The position numbers and the translations under genes were made by a program. Below the pieces are notes generated by a model. The model saw only the letters and a program-made list of their open reading frames with translations, did not search any database and was not told the DNA's origin. DNA of 59,710 nt from Candidatus Rokuibacteriota bacterium. Lineage in GTDB: Bacteria; Methylomirabilota; Methylomirabilia; Rokubacteriales; CSP1-6. How positions within the stretch are numbered: the stretch's first letter is position 1; each line of letters opens with the position of its first letter. Positions 1-7,829 of this stretch are shown here, in pieces. Location: NCBI GenBank assembly GCA_023249095.1, contig JAHFDK010000014.1, positions 1 to 59,710 of the forward strand. Reading direction: 5' to 3'.

Positions 1-723
1 GCTCACATCTACTACGACAACCCGGCCGGTCGCGAAGGCATCCCCATCGTGGAGGCCGTGGCCAAGAAGGAGGGTTACCAGCTCCGGCTCTTCGCGGTGC
101 CGCCGCCCGGAGTCGAGATGGGACCTCAAGTGATCGACATCACGCGGCGCTTCAAGGCCGACTGGGTGCTCGGCCACCTGTTCGGCCAGGCGCCGGCGGT
201 GTCCATCAAGGAGTTCAAGCGGGCCGGCTTTCCCATGAACCGCTTCGTCAGCTTCGTGTGGGGCGCGGGGGAGGCGAACATCGAGGGCGCCGGGTGGGAC
301 GTGGCCCAGGGCTACATTGGCATGCAGTACAGCTCCACCGGCCGCGACCTGCCCGTGATCCGGGAGATCATGCAGAAGGTCTACAAGGACGACGGCAAGG
401 AGGTACCCAAGTACGTCGGCAGCGTCTACTACAGCCGGGGCGTGCTGAACGGCGCCATCCTCACCGAAGGTATCCGGCTCGCCGTCCAGAATCACGGCCT
501 GCCCGTGACCGGCGACAAGGTGCGGCTGGGTTTCGAGGCGATCAAGAACTTCGACCTCCAGGGGTTCTTGCCGCCCATGACCGTGACCGCGAAGGATCAC
601 GAGGGCGGGGGCTGGGTGCGGATGTACCAGGTCAAGGGCACGGAGTGGGTGCCCATCACCGACTGGATCCGAGGCTACCGTGATGAAGTCATGGCGCTGG
701 TGAAGCAGGCCAACAAGAAGTAA
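1..723 (+). CDS. ABC transporter substrate-binding protein, branched-chain amino acid type (3' part)
   Basis: The reading frame is open from base 1, so the N-terminus, including any signal peptide, lies outside the window; about 240 residues are visible. The text resembles the second lobe of a type I periplasmic binding protein of the LivK/Peripla_BP_6 kind, with a Rossmann-like segment (ITRRFKADWVLGHL), a hinge-proximal YIGMQYSS stretch and a C-terminal helix rich in Lys. It should bind a small ligand outside the membrane and deliver it to a permease. It ends 8 bp before a LivF-type ATPase gene, so it belongs to that transporter. The ligand cannot be read from the sequence. The neighbouring acyl-CoA genes make an organic or aromatic acid as plausible as an amino acid. 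Confidence 0.85.
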   Translation, partial: AHIYYDNPAGREGIPIVEAVAKKEGYQLRLFAVPPPGVEMGPQVIDITRRFKADWVLGHLFGQAPAVSIKEFKRAGFPMNRFVSFVWGAGEANIEGAGWDVAQGYIGMQYSSTGRDLPVIREIMQKVYKDDGKEVPKYVGSVYYSRGVLNGAILTEGIRLAVQNHGLPVTGDKVRLGFEAIKNFDLQGFLPPMTVTAKDHEGGGWVRMYQVKGTEWVPITDWIRGYRDEVMALVKQANKK

Positions 724-731
724 CGGCGGCC

Positions 732-1526
732 ATGCTCCGGCTCAACAACGTCGAGGTGGTCTACGACCGGGTGATCCTGGTCCTCAAGGGGATCTCGTTC
801 GAGGTGCCGGAGCAGCGGATCATCACCCTGCTCGGGTCCAACGGGGCCGGCAAGAGCACGACACTCAAGGCCATCTCCGGCCTCCTCAAACCCGAGCGGG
901 GTGAGATCACCACGGGCTCGGTCGAGTTCGCCGGCGAGCGGATCGATCACCGCGGGCCGGAAGAGATCGTCAAGCGGGGCATCACGCAGGTCATGGAAGG
1001 CCGCCGGGTGTTCGACGACCTGACAACGGAGGAGAACCTCCTGTCGGGTGCCCACACGCGCCGCGGCCTGGCCGAGATCCGCACCGACCTGGCCGCCGTC
1101 TACGAGTATTTTCCGCGGCTGGCCGAGCGGAGAACGCTCAAGGCCGGTTACCTGTCGGGGGGCGAGCAGCAGATGCTGGCGATCGGCCGGGCCCTGATGG
1201 CTCGGCCGCGCCTCATGCTTCTCGACGAGCCGTCGCTGGGGCTCGCCCCGCTCCTGGTCGAGGAGATCTTCCAGATCATCCAGCGGCTCAACCGTCAAGA
1301 GAAGCTCACGGTGCTGCTGGTCGAGCAGAACGCGGCGATGGCCCTCACCATCGCCGAGCACGGCTACGTCATGGAGAACGGACGGATCGTGCTGGACGGT
1401 CCGGTCGCGGCGCTGCGCGAGAATCCCGACGTGAAGGAGTTTTACCTCGGGTTGACCGAGGTGGGGGCGCGCAAGTCCTACCGCGACGTCAAGCACTACA
1501 AGCGGCGCAAACGGTGGCTCAGCTAG
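732..1526 (+). CDS. livF: ABC transporter ATP-binding protein, LivF type
   Basis: This 264-residue ATPase is of the high-affinity branched-chain amino acid family and would energise uptake together with the preceding binding protein. Visible motifs are Walker A GSNGAGKST (residues 35-43), the signature LSGGEQQ (141-147), Walker B LMLLDEP (161-167) and the LivF-like VLLVEQN segment. A basic tail of about 20 residues (KSYRDVKHYKRRKRW) extends beyond the usual LivF end. The ATG at 732 lies 8 bp after the upstream stop and has no strong ribosome site, so it is probably coupled to the preceding gene. The membrane subunits and LivG are not in the window and are presumably upstream. Confidence 0.93.
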   Translation: MLRLNNVEVVYDRVILVLKGISFEVPEQRIITLLGSNGAGKSTTLKAISGLLKPERGEITTGSVEFAGERIDHRGPEEIVKRGITQVMEGRRVFDDLTTEENLLSGAHTRRGLAEIRTDLAAVYEYFPRLAERRTLKAGYLSGGEQQMLAIGRALMARPRLMLLDEPSLGLAPLLVEEIFQIIQRLNRQEKLTVLLVEQNAAMALTIAEHGYVMENGRIVLDGPVAALRENPDVKEFYLGLTEVGARKSYRDVKHYKRRKRWLS

Positions 1527-1541
1527 AGGAGGGCGGCGCCC

Positions 1542-2018
1542 ATGCGACGGAACAGCGTGAGGAGAGGCGTGCTGATGCTGGTAGGAGCTGTGGGCCTGGC
1601 GGCCTGCGCGACGATGCAGCCCGAGCCGACTCTCTACGAGCGGTTCCGCGCCATCGACGGCGTGGGCACCCCGCGTCAGGGGCGAGATGCGATCGGGGTC
1701 GTCGTCGAGAGCTTCGTGGCCAACATGGTCGCCGACAGCCGGGTCAATGCTCGATTCAAGGACATACAGCCGGCCGCGAGGGGGAAGCTGACGTCCAACC
1801 TCTCCGACCAGATCTGCGAGGCGACCGGCGGGCCCTGCTCCTACTACGGCAAGGACATGAAGGCGACGCACACGGGGATGAAAATCACCGAGCCGGAGTG
1901 GAACGCGACGGTCGAGAACCTGGTTAAGGCGCTCGACAAGCACAAGGTGGCCGAACGCGAGAAGAAGGACCTGCTCGGCGCCCTCGGCCCGATGAAGGCG
2001 GACATCGTCGGCCAGTAG
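1542..2018 (+). CDS. Truncated hemoglobin (group 1 like) exported as a lipoprotein
   Basis: This 158-residue protein starts with a short basic region, a hydrophobic core and a lipobox LAAC (residues 19-22), so it is predicted to be a lipoprotein with lipidated Cys22. The rest matches group 1 truncated hemoglobins: an LYERFRAIDGVG opening, a helix B/C segment VVVESFVANMVADSRV, and the proximal-histidine region MKATHTGM with His110 as probable heme ligand. The usual Phe-Tyr pair at B9-B10 reads Phe58-Val59, so the standard distal Tyr is missing. The ATG follows a strong ribosome site (GAGGAGGG). It lies between a LivF ATPase (15 bp upstream) and an acyl-CoA ligase (4 bp downstream). Heme binding is inferred from family similarity. 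A role in oxygen or NO handling at the cell surface is a guess. Confidence 0.82.
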   Translation: MRRNSVRRGVLMLVGAVGLAACATMQPEPTLYERFRAIDGVGTPRQGRDAIGVVVESFVANMVADSRVNARFKDIQPAARGKLTSNLSDQICEATGGPCSYYGKDMKATHTGMKITEPEWNATVENLVKALDKHKVAEREKKDLLGALGPMKADIVGQ

Positions 2019-2022
2019 GCGG

Positions 2023-3540
2023 ATGGGCGCTCAGGCGTTCACGGTCTATGACATGCTGGCGCGGGGAGCGGCGCTCCACCGCGATGCTCCCGCGCTGATC
2101 CAGGGACCGCGCCAGTGGTCCTTCCGCCAGCTCCGGGAGCGGGCGGACTCGCTGGCGGCCGGGCTCGCCGGGCTGGGCGTTTCGCGGGGCGATCGCATCT
2201 GCATTCTCGCCCAGAACGACGCGGCGTACGTGGAGCTGTACGGGGCGTGCGCTCGCCAGGGCATCATCGCGTACCCCATCAACTGGCGGCTCACCGCGCA
2301 AGAGGTCGAGCGGGTGGTCGAGCGGGCCGCGCCCAAGATGATGGTCGCGGACGCCTCCACCCTGCCGGTGGTGGGCGAGTGGCCCCGCACGCAGCGCGCC
2401 ATCGCTCACTGGTATCAGCTCGGCGATGCTCCAGCAGAGGGCTTTCAGGCGCTCTCCAGCCTCTACCGCGAGGGCGTGGCGCCGGCCGCCGCGGACGTCA
2501 CCGGCGACGATCCCTTCGCGGTGATCTCCACGGCTGCGGTGGACGTGATTCCTCGGGGCGCCGTGCTTACGCACGCGAACGTTCTCACCACCTCGCTCGT
2601 CGTCATCGCGACCCTCGGCTTCACGGCGGCGGACCGGTACCTCCTGGGCCTGCCCCTGTTCCACATCACCGCGCTGGGCAACCTCCTGGCGCACCTGCAC
2701 GCGGGCGGTGCCGGCGTCGTGATGGCCCGCTTCGACGCCGAGGAGGCGGTGCGGCTGATCGACGCCCACCGCGTCACGCACGTCTCGGACTTTCCCCCCG
2801 TGCTGGCGAGCCTCCTGGACGCCGCGCAGAAGCTCGGCAGCAAACTGTCGAGCCTCACGCACGTCTCGGGTCTCGACGCGCCGCCGACCATCGAGCGCCT
2901 GCACGCCGAGACTCAGGCCCAGTTCTGGACGGGCTTTGGCCAGTCCGAGACCAGTGGGTTCGTCAGCATCCAGCGCGTGCGCGACAAGCCCGGCGCCGCC
3001 GGCAAGCCGATCCCGGTGTGCCGGGTGCGTCTGGTCGACGACTACGACCGCGACGTGCCCGTGGGGACGCCCGGGGAGATCGTGGTACGCGGGCCGGTGG
3101 TGTTCCAGGGCTACTTCGGCCAGCCGGAGGTGACCGCCTACACGCTGCGCAACGGCTGGCACCATACCGGCGACGTGGGTCGGTTCGACGACGACGGCTG
3201 GCTCTACTACGTCAAGCGTAAGCCGGAGAAGGAACTGATCAAGCCAGGCGGCGAGAACGTCTATCCCGCCGAGGTGGAAGCGGTGATCGCCCAGATGGAC
3301 GGCATCAGCGGCGTGTGCGTGTACGGCGTTCCCGACGTCAAGTGGGGCGAAGCCATCAAGGCGGTCGTGGAAGTTCGGGCCGCCGACCGCTATTCCGCTC
3401 AGCAGATCGGCGACTTCGTCGTCTCGAAGATCGCTCGCTTCAAGCGCCCGAGCCGCGTGGTGTTCACCGAGGCCCTGCCTCGGACGGCGGAGGGCGGCGT
3501 GGACCGTGACGCCGTGAAGGCTCGCTGGGGCAGCGAGTGA
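2023..3540 (+). CDS. AMP-dependent acyl-CoA synthetase/ligase family protein
   Basis: The 505 residues form a full-length ANL-superfamily enzyme, which normally activates a carboxylic acid to acyl-AMP and then acyl-CoA. The conserved YDRDVPVGTPGEIVVRGP, GWHHTGDVGRFDDDGW and KELIKPGGENVYPAEVE motifs are present. Two catalytic motifs are abnormal. The phosphate-binding loop, usually TSGTTGxPKG, reads STAAVDVIPRGAVLTH. The C-terminal PRTxxGK motif reads PRTAEGGVDRD, so the adenylation Lys is replaced by Gly. The enzyme may therefore be altered or may act only in a half reaction. It sits 4 bp after the hemoglobin gene and 10 bp before an acyl-CoA dehydrogenase, suggesting a shared acid degradation operon. 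Confidence 0.88.
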   Translation: MGAQAFTVYDMLARGAALHRDAPALIQGPRQWSFRQLRERADSLAAGLAGLGVSRGDRICILAQNDAAYVELYGACARQGIIAYPINWRLTAQEVERVVERAAPKMMVADASTLPVVGEWPRTQRAIAHWYQLGDAPAEGFQALSSLYREGVAPAAADVTGDDPFAVISTAAVDVIPRGAVLTHANVLTTSLVVIATLGFTAADRYLLGLPLFHITALGNLLAHLHAGGAGVVMARFDAEEAVRLIDAHRVTHVSDFPPVLASLLDAAQKLGSKLSSLTHVSGLDAPPTIERLHAETQAQFWTGFGQSETSGFVSIQRVRDKPGAAGKPIPVCRVRLVDDYDRDVPVGTPGEIVVRGPVVFQGYFGQPEVTAYTLRNGWHHTGDVGRFDDDGWLYYVKRKPEKELIKPGGENVYPAEVEAVIAQMDGISGVCVYGVPDVKWGEAIKAVVEVRAADRYSAQQIGDFVVSKIARFKRPSRVVFTEALPRTAEGGVDRDAVKARWGSE

Positions 3541-3550
3541 TCCGGGCCGC

Positions 3551-4699
3551 GTGAAGGTCTTCGGCGAGCACCATGAGATGTTCCGCGCGACGGTGCGCGC
3601 CTTCGTCGAGCGGGAGGTCATGCCGCACGTCGAGGCGTGGGAAGCGGCCGGTCGCATTCCGAAGACGATCTGGCCGCGTATGGGCGAGCTGGGCTTCCTG
3701 GGCATCGAGTACGACGAGAAGTACGGCGGCGCCGGCGCTGATCTGTTCACCACGGCGGTCCTGCACGAGGAGTGCGCGCGGTCGCGGTCCGGCTCGTTCG
3801 CGATGGCCGTCGGCGTCCACACGGACATGGCCTCGCCCCACCTCTACTGGACGGGCAGCGAGCCGCTGAAGGAGAAGTATCTACCGGCGATCTGCCGCGG
3901 CGAGAAGCTCTGCGCGATCGCGGTCACCGAGCCCGGGGGCGGCAGCGACGTCGCCGCGATCCGCACCCGCGCCACCCGCGACGGCGCCCACTACGTCCTG
4001 AACGGCTCCAAGATGTTCATCACGAACGGTGCCTTGGCGGACCTGTACTTCGTCGCCGCCCGCGTCGAGGCCGGCGAGACGACCCGCCGCCACCGGGGCA
4101 TCTCGATGTTCCTGGTCGAGCGCGAGACGCCAGGGTTCGGCGTGAGCCGCACGCTGGCCAAGACGGGCATGCTCGCCTCGGACACCGCCGAGCTCTCCTT
4201 CCAGGACGCGCGCGTGCCGGCCGAGAACCTGCTCGGGCGCGAGGGCGTCGGGTTCTACGAGGTCATGCGCGTCTTCCAGCGCGAGCGCCTGGTGGCCGGC
4301 CTGCACGCGGTCGCCATGTCCGAGCGCGCGCTCGAGGACACCATGGCCTACGTCCGCGAGCGCCAGGCGTTCGGCGGCCCGCTCTCGGAGAAGCAGACCG
4401 TGCGCCACAAGCTCGCTGATCTCGCCACGCTGATCGAGGCCGGGCGCTGGCTCACCTACGCGGCGTGTCAGGCATACGCCGGGGGCGACGACGCGGTGCG
4501 CGAAGTCTCCATGGCCAAGCTCTTCACCGCCGAGATGGCCAACCGCGTCGCTTACGACTGCGTGCAGCTCCACGGCGGCTACGGGTACATGCGCGAGTAC
4601 GCCATCGAGCGCTTCGCGCGCGACGTCCGCCTCTTTACGATCGGCGGCGGCACCAGCGAGATCATGAAGGAGATCATCGCCAAGGAGCTCGACCTCTAA
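3551..4699 (+). CDS. Acyl-CoA dehydrogenase
   Basis: This 382-residue flavoenzyme has the full acyl-CoA dehydrogenase fold. It has the FAD/substrate segment AVTEPGGGSDVAAIRT, the substrate loop GSKMFITNGALADLYFVAAR, the central HRGISMFLVE strand, and the C-terminal QLHGGYGYMREYAIERFARD and IGGGTSEIMKE motifs. The Glu in MREYAIERF is the likely catalytic base region. It should oxidise an acyl-CoA to the 2-enoyl-CoA and pass electrons to ETF. The start is a GTG 10 bp after the ligase stop. Its place after a CoA ligase fits beta-oxidation or branched-chain acid catabolism. The chain length used cannot be told. Confidence 0.95.
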   Translation: MKVFGEHHEMFRATVRAFVEREVMPHVEAWEAAGRIPKTIWPRMGELGFLGIEYDEKYGGAGADLFTTAVLHEECARSRSGSFAMAVGVHTDMASPHLYWTGSEPLKEKYLPAICRGEKLCAIAVTEPGGGSDVAAIRTRATRDGAHYVLNGSKMFITNGALADLYFVAARVEAGETTRRHRGISMFLVERETPGFGVSRTLAKTGMLASDTAELSFQDARVPAENLLGREGVGFYEVMRVFQRERLVAGLHAVAMSERALEDTMAYVRERQAFGGPLSEKQTVRHKLADLATLIEAGRWLTYAACQAYAGGDDAVREVSMAKLFTAEMANRVAYDCVQLHGGYGYMREYAIERFARDVRLFTIGGGTSEIMKEIIAKELDL

Positions 4700-4706
4700 C
4701 ACCCGC

Positions 4707-5549
4707 GTGAGCGCGCCTGACTTCGTCGCCATCGGGCACGTCACCCTCGACCGCATCGGCGAATCCACGCGTCCGGGCGGCGCGGCCCTCTTCGCCGCTG
4801 TCACCGCCCACCGGCTCGGGCTCTCGGTCGGGCTCCTCACGAGCCACGCCCATGACTTCCCACTCGACCTGATTCCGGCCAAGATCGAGGTCGTCAGCAT
4901 CCCGGCGGCCGACACGAGCCGGTTCGAGCACCGGCAGGACACCGGCGGCCGCGTGTCCCACGTGCGCGCCGTCGCCGACCCCCTGACCATGGCCGACGTT
5001 CCGGACGACTGGCGGGGAGCGGCGCTGACCCTGCTTGCCCCCGTGCTCGACGAGGTCGACCCGATGATCGCCACCCTGTTCACTGACGGCGCCGTGGGTG
5101 CCGCGGCCCAGGGGTGGCTGCGTCACAGGGCCGCCAACGGCCTCGTGGTGCCGCGCGTCTGGCGCTCCCCCGAGCGCCTGCTGCAGTCGGTCCAGGCACT
5201 GTTCCTGAGCCGCGAGGACATCCGGGGTCAAGAGGACGATGTGGTCGAGTGGTTCGAGCACATGCCGGTGGGCGTCCTCACCGCCGACCGCGACGGCGCG
5301 CTCCTGTTCGTCAACGGCGAGCGGTACGAGATTCACCCGCGCGCGGCGCGAGAGGTCGACCCGACCGGCGCCGGCGACGTCTTCGCGGCGACCTTCCTCG
5401 TCCAGTATCAGCGCGACGGCGACCCGTGGCAGGCCGCGGCCGCCGCCGCGTGCGCGGGCTCGCTCGCCGTCGAGGGGGAGGGCTGGTCGGCTGTCGCGGA
5501 TCGCGCAACGCTCGATGCCGCGCTCGCCGACTACGCGCGCAACGGGTGA
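4707..5549 (+). CDS. PfkB-family carbohydrate/nucleoside kinase
   Basis: This 280-residue protein has the ribokinase-fold layout: an N-terminal GHVTLDRIGE strand, a GGAALFAAVTAHRLG segment for substrate binding, and the C-terminal signature VDPTGAGDVFAATF around residues 217-226, with the GAGD anion hole and catalytic Asp. It phosphorylates a sugar or nucleoside with ATP; the substrate is not evident. The GTG start lies 7 bp after the dehydrogenase stop, so it may be the last gene of this operon. A long inverted repeat begins just 3 bp beyond its stop. A sugar kinase next to a transaldolase-family aldolase (5955) may be meaningful but is unproven. Confidence 0.9.
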   Translation: MSAPDFVAIGHVTLDRIGESTRPGGAALFAAVTAHRLGLSVGLLTSHAHDFPLDLIPAKIEVVSIPAADTSRFEHRQDTGGRVSHVRAVADPLTMADVPDDWRGAALTLLAPVLDEVDPMIATLFTDGAVGAAAQGWLRHRAANGLVVPRVWRSPERLLQSVQALFLSREDIRGQEDDVVEWFEHMPVGVLTADRDGALLFVNGERYEIHPRAAREVDPTGAGDVFAATFLVQYQRDGDPWQAAAAAACAGSLAVEGEGWSAVADRATLDAALADYARNG

Positions 5550-5552
5550 CGG

Positions 5553-5728
5553 CGGCTGGCCGCGGGTCAGGTCGACGGGCGCGGCAGGGGTCGAGAGGAC
5601 CACGCGGCACGCGTCCGCTGCTCCGGTGCGGCTGGGCTCCATCCAGGAGCTCTACTCCCGTCGCCGCTTGCCGGGAACGGGTCCCTTCGACCCCTGCCGC
5701 GCCCGTCGACCTGACCCGCGGCCAGCCG
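5553..5728. repeat. Perfect 42-bp inverted repeat enclosing about 92 bp
   Basis: The arm at 5553-5594 (beginning CGGCTGGCCGCGGGTCAGGT) is the exact reverse complement of 5687-5728, and similarity continues weakly inward around GGACC. The element starts 3 bp after the PfkB stop codon and ends about 10 bp before a -35 sequence. The interior of about 92 bp has no gene. A stem this long and perfect is more than an ordinary terminator needs, and there is no T tract. It may be a small palindromic mobile element (MITE-like) or a bidirectional transcription barrier. No clear target-site duplication was found; only a short GGGTG occurs near both ends, not abutting the left arm. Confidence 0.85.
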
Positions 5729-5738
5729 GGTGCGCTGC

Positions 5739-5768
5739 TTGACACGCGTTGGAAGCGCGGCCTAGGCT
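5739..5768 (+). promoter_or_regulatory. Sigma-70-type promoter upstream of the decayed gene and aldolase
   Basis: A perfect TTGACA (5739-5744) is followed after 18 bp by TAGGCT (5763-5768), a weak -10. The expected transcription start coincides with the ATG at 5776 of the decayed cyclophilin-like gene. The same transcript would run on into the aldolase gene at 5955. Confidence 0.5.
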
Positions 5769-5775
5769 GAGCGTG

Positions 5776-5915
5776 ATGGACCGCGCGATCCGGATCACGG
5801 CGGGATCGGTCTCCGCGGAAGCGTGGCTCAACGACTCGCGGACGGCGTGCGCGACCTCGGCTACTGGCCCCCGGGCCGCGCCTTCTGCATTTTCTTCGGC
5901 CCGACACGCGCGTGA
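5776..5915 (+). pseudogene. Remnant of a cyclophilin-like (DUF369/PF04126) gene
   Basis: From ATG 5776 the frame reads an N-terminal strand typical of the bacterial cyclophilin-like family (IRITAGSVSAEAWLNDSRTA). After a switch to another frame, the text gives the family's hallmark GYWPPGRAFCIFFGP followed by a stop at 5913-5915. The usual middle section of about 45 residues (including the NTWGEEIYF-type motif) and the C-terminal part are missing. The gene therefore carries an internal deletion with frameshift and a premature end. The promoter in front is still recognisable, and it may now serve the downstream aldolase. A functional short peptide from 5776 to 5958 in the first frame is possible but unlike any family. 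Confidence 0.65.
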
Positions 5916-5954
5916 CGATCGAGCGGCAATGACCCGACTCCGGAGGAGGGCGCG

Positions 5955-6605
5955 ATGAAGATCTTTCTCGACACGGCGAACCTGGGCGAGATCAAGGAGG
6001 GCGTGGCGCTCGGCGTGGTCGACGGGGTGACCACCAACCCGTCGCTGATCGCCAAGGAGAAGCGTCCGTTCCGGCCGCTCGTCGAGGAGATCTGCGCGAT
6101 CGTCCCGGGCGACGTGAGCCTCGAAGTGGTCGCCACGGACTTCGAGGGCATGGTGAAGGAGGGCGAGGAGCTGGCCCAGGTCGCACCGAACGCCGTCGTG
6201 AAGTGCCCGCTCACGAAGGACGGCCTCAAGGCGGTGAAGTACCTCTCGGGCAAGGGGATCCGCGTCAACCAGACGCTCTGCTTCTCGGCGACCCAGGCGC
6301 TCCTCTCCGCGAAGGCGGGCGCCGTCTACATCAGTCCGTTTCTCGGACGCCTCGACGACATCGCCCACGTCGGCATGGACCTCGTCCGGGACATCTGCGA
6401 GATCTACCGCGTGCAGGGCTTCAAGACGCAAGTGCTGGCGGCGTCGATCCGCAGCCCGCTCCACGTGGTGGACGCGGCGAAGGCCGGTGCCCACGTCGCG
6501 ACGATGCCGTTCGCGGTGCTCGAGCAGCTCATGAAGCACCCGCTGACCGACATCGGCCTCAAGAAGTTCCTGGACGACTGGGCGAAGCTCGGCGAGAAGA
6601 TCTGA
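5955..6605 (+). CDS. fsa: Transaldolase-family protein, fructose-6-phosphate aldolase (FSA/TalC) type
   Basis: At 216 residues this has the length of the small decameric transaldolase/FSA subgroup rather than classical transaldolases (over 300 residues). The Schiff-base lysine is Lys83 in [10 protein letters not shown]. Other family motifs are [44 protein letters not shown] and [11 protein letters not shown]. The enzyme either transfers dihydroxyacetone between sugar phosphates or cleaves fructose 6-phosphate; sequence alone does not settle which. The ATG is preceded by GGAGGAGG at good spacing. It lies downstream of the cyclophilin-like remnant and 51 bp before a small conserved gene. Confidence 0.92.
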   Translation: MKIFLDTANLGEIKEGVALGVVDGVTTNPSLIAKEKRPFRPLVEEICAIVPGDVSLEVVATDFEGMVKEGEELAQVAPNAVVKCPLTKDGLKAVKYLSGKGIRVNQTLCFSATQALLSAKAGAVYISPFLGRLDDIAHVGMDLVRDICEIYRVQGFKTQVLAASIRSPLHVVDAAKAGAHVATMPFAVLEQLMKHPLTDIGLKKFLDDWAKLGEKI

Positions 6606-6656
6606 CGCTCAGTACGTGCCGATGCCCTCTCGGGCGCAGAAAGGCTAGTCGAGGCG

Positions 6657-7004
6657 ATGCCGGGTGCCACGGAGATCCCGACGCTGGCCGGCACGATAGA
6701 CGAGCTGGCCCGTCGGGGTTTCACCGAACACTTCATCCTGGTGAATGGAAAACTTCGTGCCGCGGACAGCGGGAAGGTGTTCCCCGCGGACGAGGTGATG
6801 ATTTCGGAGTATCACCGTTTCGAAGGCGTCTCGGACCCGGACGACATGGCGATCCTCTATGCGATCGAGACACGCAGCGGCCTGCGTGGGACGCTGGCGG
6901 ACGCCTTCGGTGTCTACGCGGACCCGCTGGTGGGCGCGTTCATGAAAGAGGTCGTGTTAGGTTCTCGGCGACGTCCCGGCGTCGCGCGCGGACGGCCGAG
7001 CTAG
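6657..7004 (+). CDS. Small conserved protein (family often misnamed phosphoribosylpyrophosphate synthetase)
   Basis: This 115-residue protein matches a compact family of unknown function whose members carry a YRFEG-(x)-PDD-(x)-LYAI block. Here that reads YHRFEGVSDPDDMAILYAIE, followed by GLRGTLADAFGVYADPL. Some databases call these proteins phosphoribosylpyrophosphate synthetases, but no PRPP-binding motif is visible. The last 15 residues are Arg-rich and probably not conserved. The gene converges on the enoyl-CoA hydratase gene; the two stop codons overlap at 7001-7004. No function can be given. Confidence 0.75.
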   Translation: MPGATEIPTLAGTIDELARRGFTEHFILVNGKLRAADSGKVFPADEVMISEYHRFEGVSDPDDMAILYAIETRSGLRGTLADAFGVYADPLVGAFMKEVVLGSRRRPGVARGRPS

Positions 7005-7789
7005 CGCCCCCGGAAGGCCGGCTTGCGCTTTTCGCGCCAGGCTTTGTGACCCTCGGCCTTGTCCTCGGTCAGCTCGAGCGTCGCGAAGCGATAGAGATCG
7101 ACCAGTGACGCGTCCGATATATTGGGAATGTCCAGGCCCGCGAGCAGGGATTCCTTCGTGAGGCGTGCCGCGAGCGGCGGCAACGACGCGACGTGGCGCG
7201 CCACCTCGAGCGTCTTGTCCATCAGCCGAGCGTGCGGCACCAGCCACTGCGTGAGCCCGATGCGATAGGCATCCTCCGCCGTGAGCGGGAAGCCGAGGGC
7301 GAGGCGCATCGCGTGGCCCTTGCCGACCCAGCGGGCGAGCCGCGCACTGCCGCCGTACGCGGGAAGAATGCCGAGGGCAACTTGCGGCAGACGCCACTCC
7401 GCCCGCTTGGACGCGATCAGGAGATCGCAGCAGAAGGTCACGATGCAGCCGATGCCGACGGCGTAGCCGTTGACGGCGCCGATGATCGGCTTGGGGAAGT
7501 TCGCGAGGACCTCGAACGGCCGGGCCCTGCGCTTGGCGATGCTCTTGATGAACTCCGCGGCCGACTTCATCGTGTGCGTTCGCGGGTCCTTCAGGTTCGC
7601 GCCGGCCGAGAAGGCGCCGCCCGCCTCGTCGCCCGTCAGGACGGCGCAACGGATCGTGTCGTCGTCCTCCATGGCGGCGAAGCAGCGGGTGATGCCCTCG
7701 TTGAAGTCGGTGCCCCACGCGTTGCGCGCCTCGGGGCGACTCAGGGTGACGATCCCGATCTCGTCGCGACGCTCGAATGAAACGGGCAT
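7001..7789 (-). CDS. Enoyl-CoA hydratase/isomerase family protein
   Basis: This 262-residue crotonase-fold protein has the N-terminal EIGIVTLSRPEARNAWG strand, the oxyanion-hole region GGAFSAGANLKDPR and the second-subsite segment GAVNGYAVGIGCIVTF. It would hydrate or isomerise a 2-enoyl-CoA. The usual second Glu of hydratases in the ILPAYGGSARLARWVG segment is not obvious, so an isomerase or other crotonase activity is possible. I place the start at ATG 7789, which has CAGGAGCC just upstream, rather than at the longer in-frame start 39 bp earlier. It follows the acyl-AMP ligase gene on the same strand, with 40 bp between them. Confidence 0.9.
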   Translation of the reverse strand: MPVSFERRDEIGIVTLSRPEARNAWGTDFNEGITRCFAAMEDDDTIRCAVLTGDEAGGAFSAGANLKDPRTHTMKSAAEFIKSIAKRRARPFEVLANFPKPIIGAVNGYAVGIGCIVTFCCDLLIASKRAEWRLPQVALGILPAYGGSARLARWVGKGHAMRLALGFPLTAEDAYRIGLTQWLVPHARLMDKTLEVARHVASLPPLAARLTKESLLAGLDIPNISDASLVDLYRFATLELTEDKAEGHKAWREKRKPAFRGR

Positions 7790-7829
7790 GGTTGGCTCCT
7801 GCGAGGTGAGATGGTAGCCGCACTGCACG

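Noticed and set aside
5749-5958. A 69-residue protein overlapping the aldolase start
   Set aside because: Only its first part resembles a known family, and the rest continues in another frame; it is better explained as a pseudogene.
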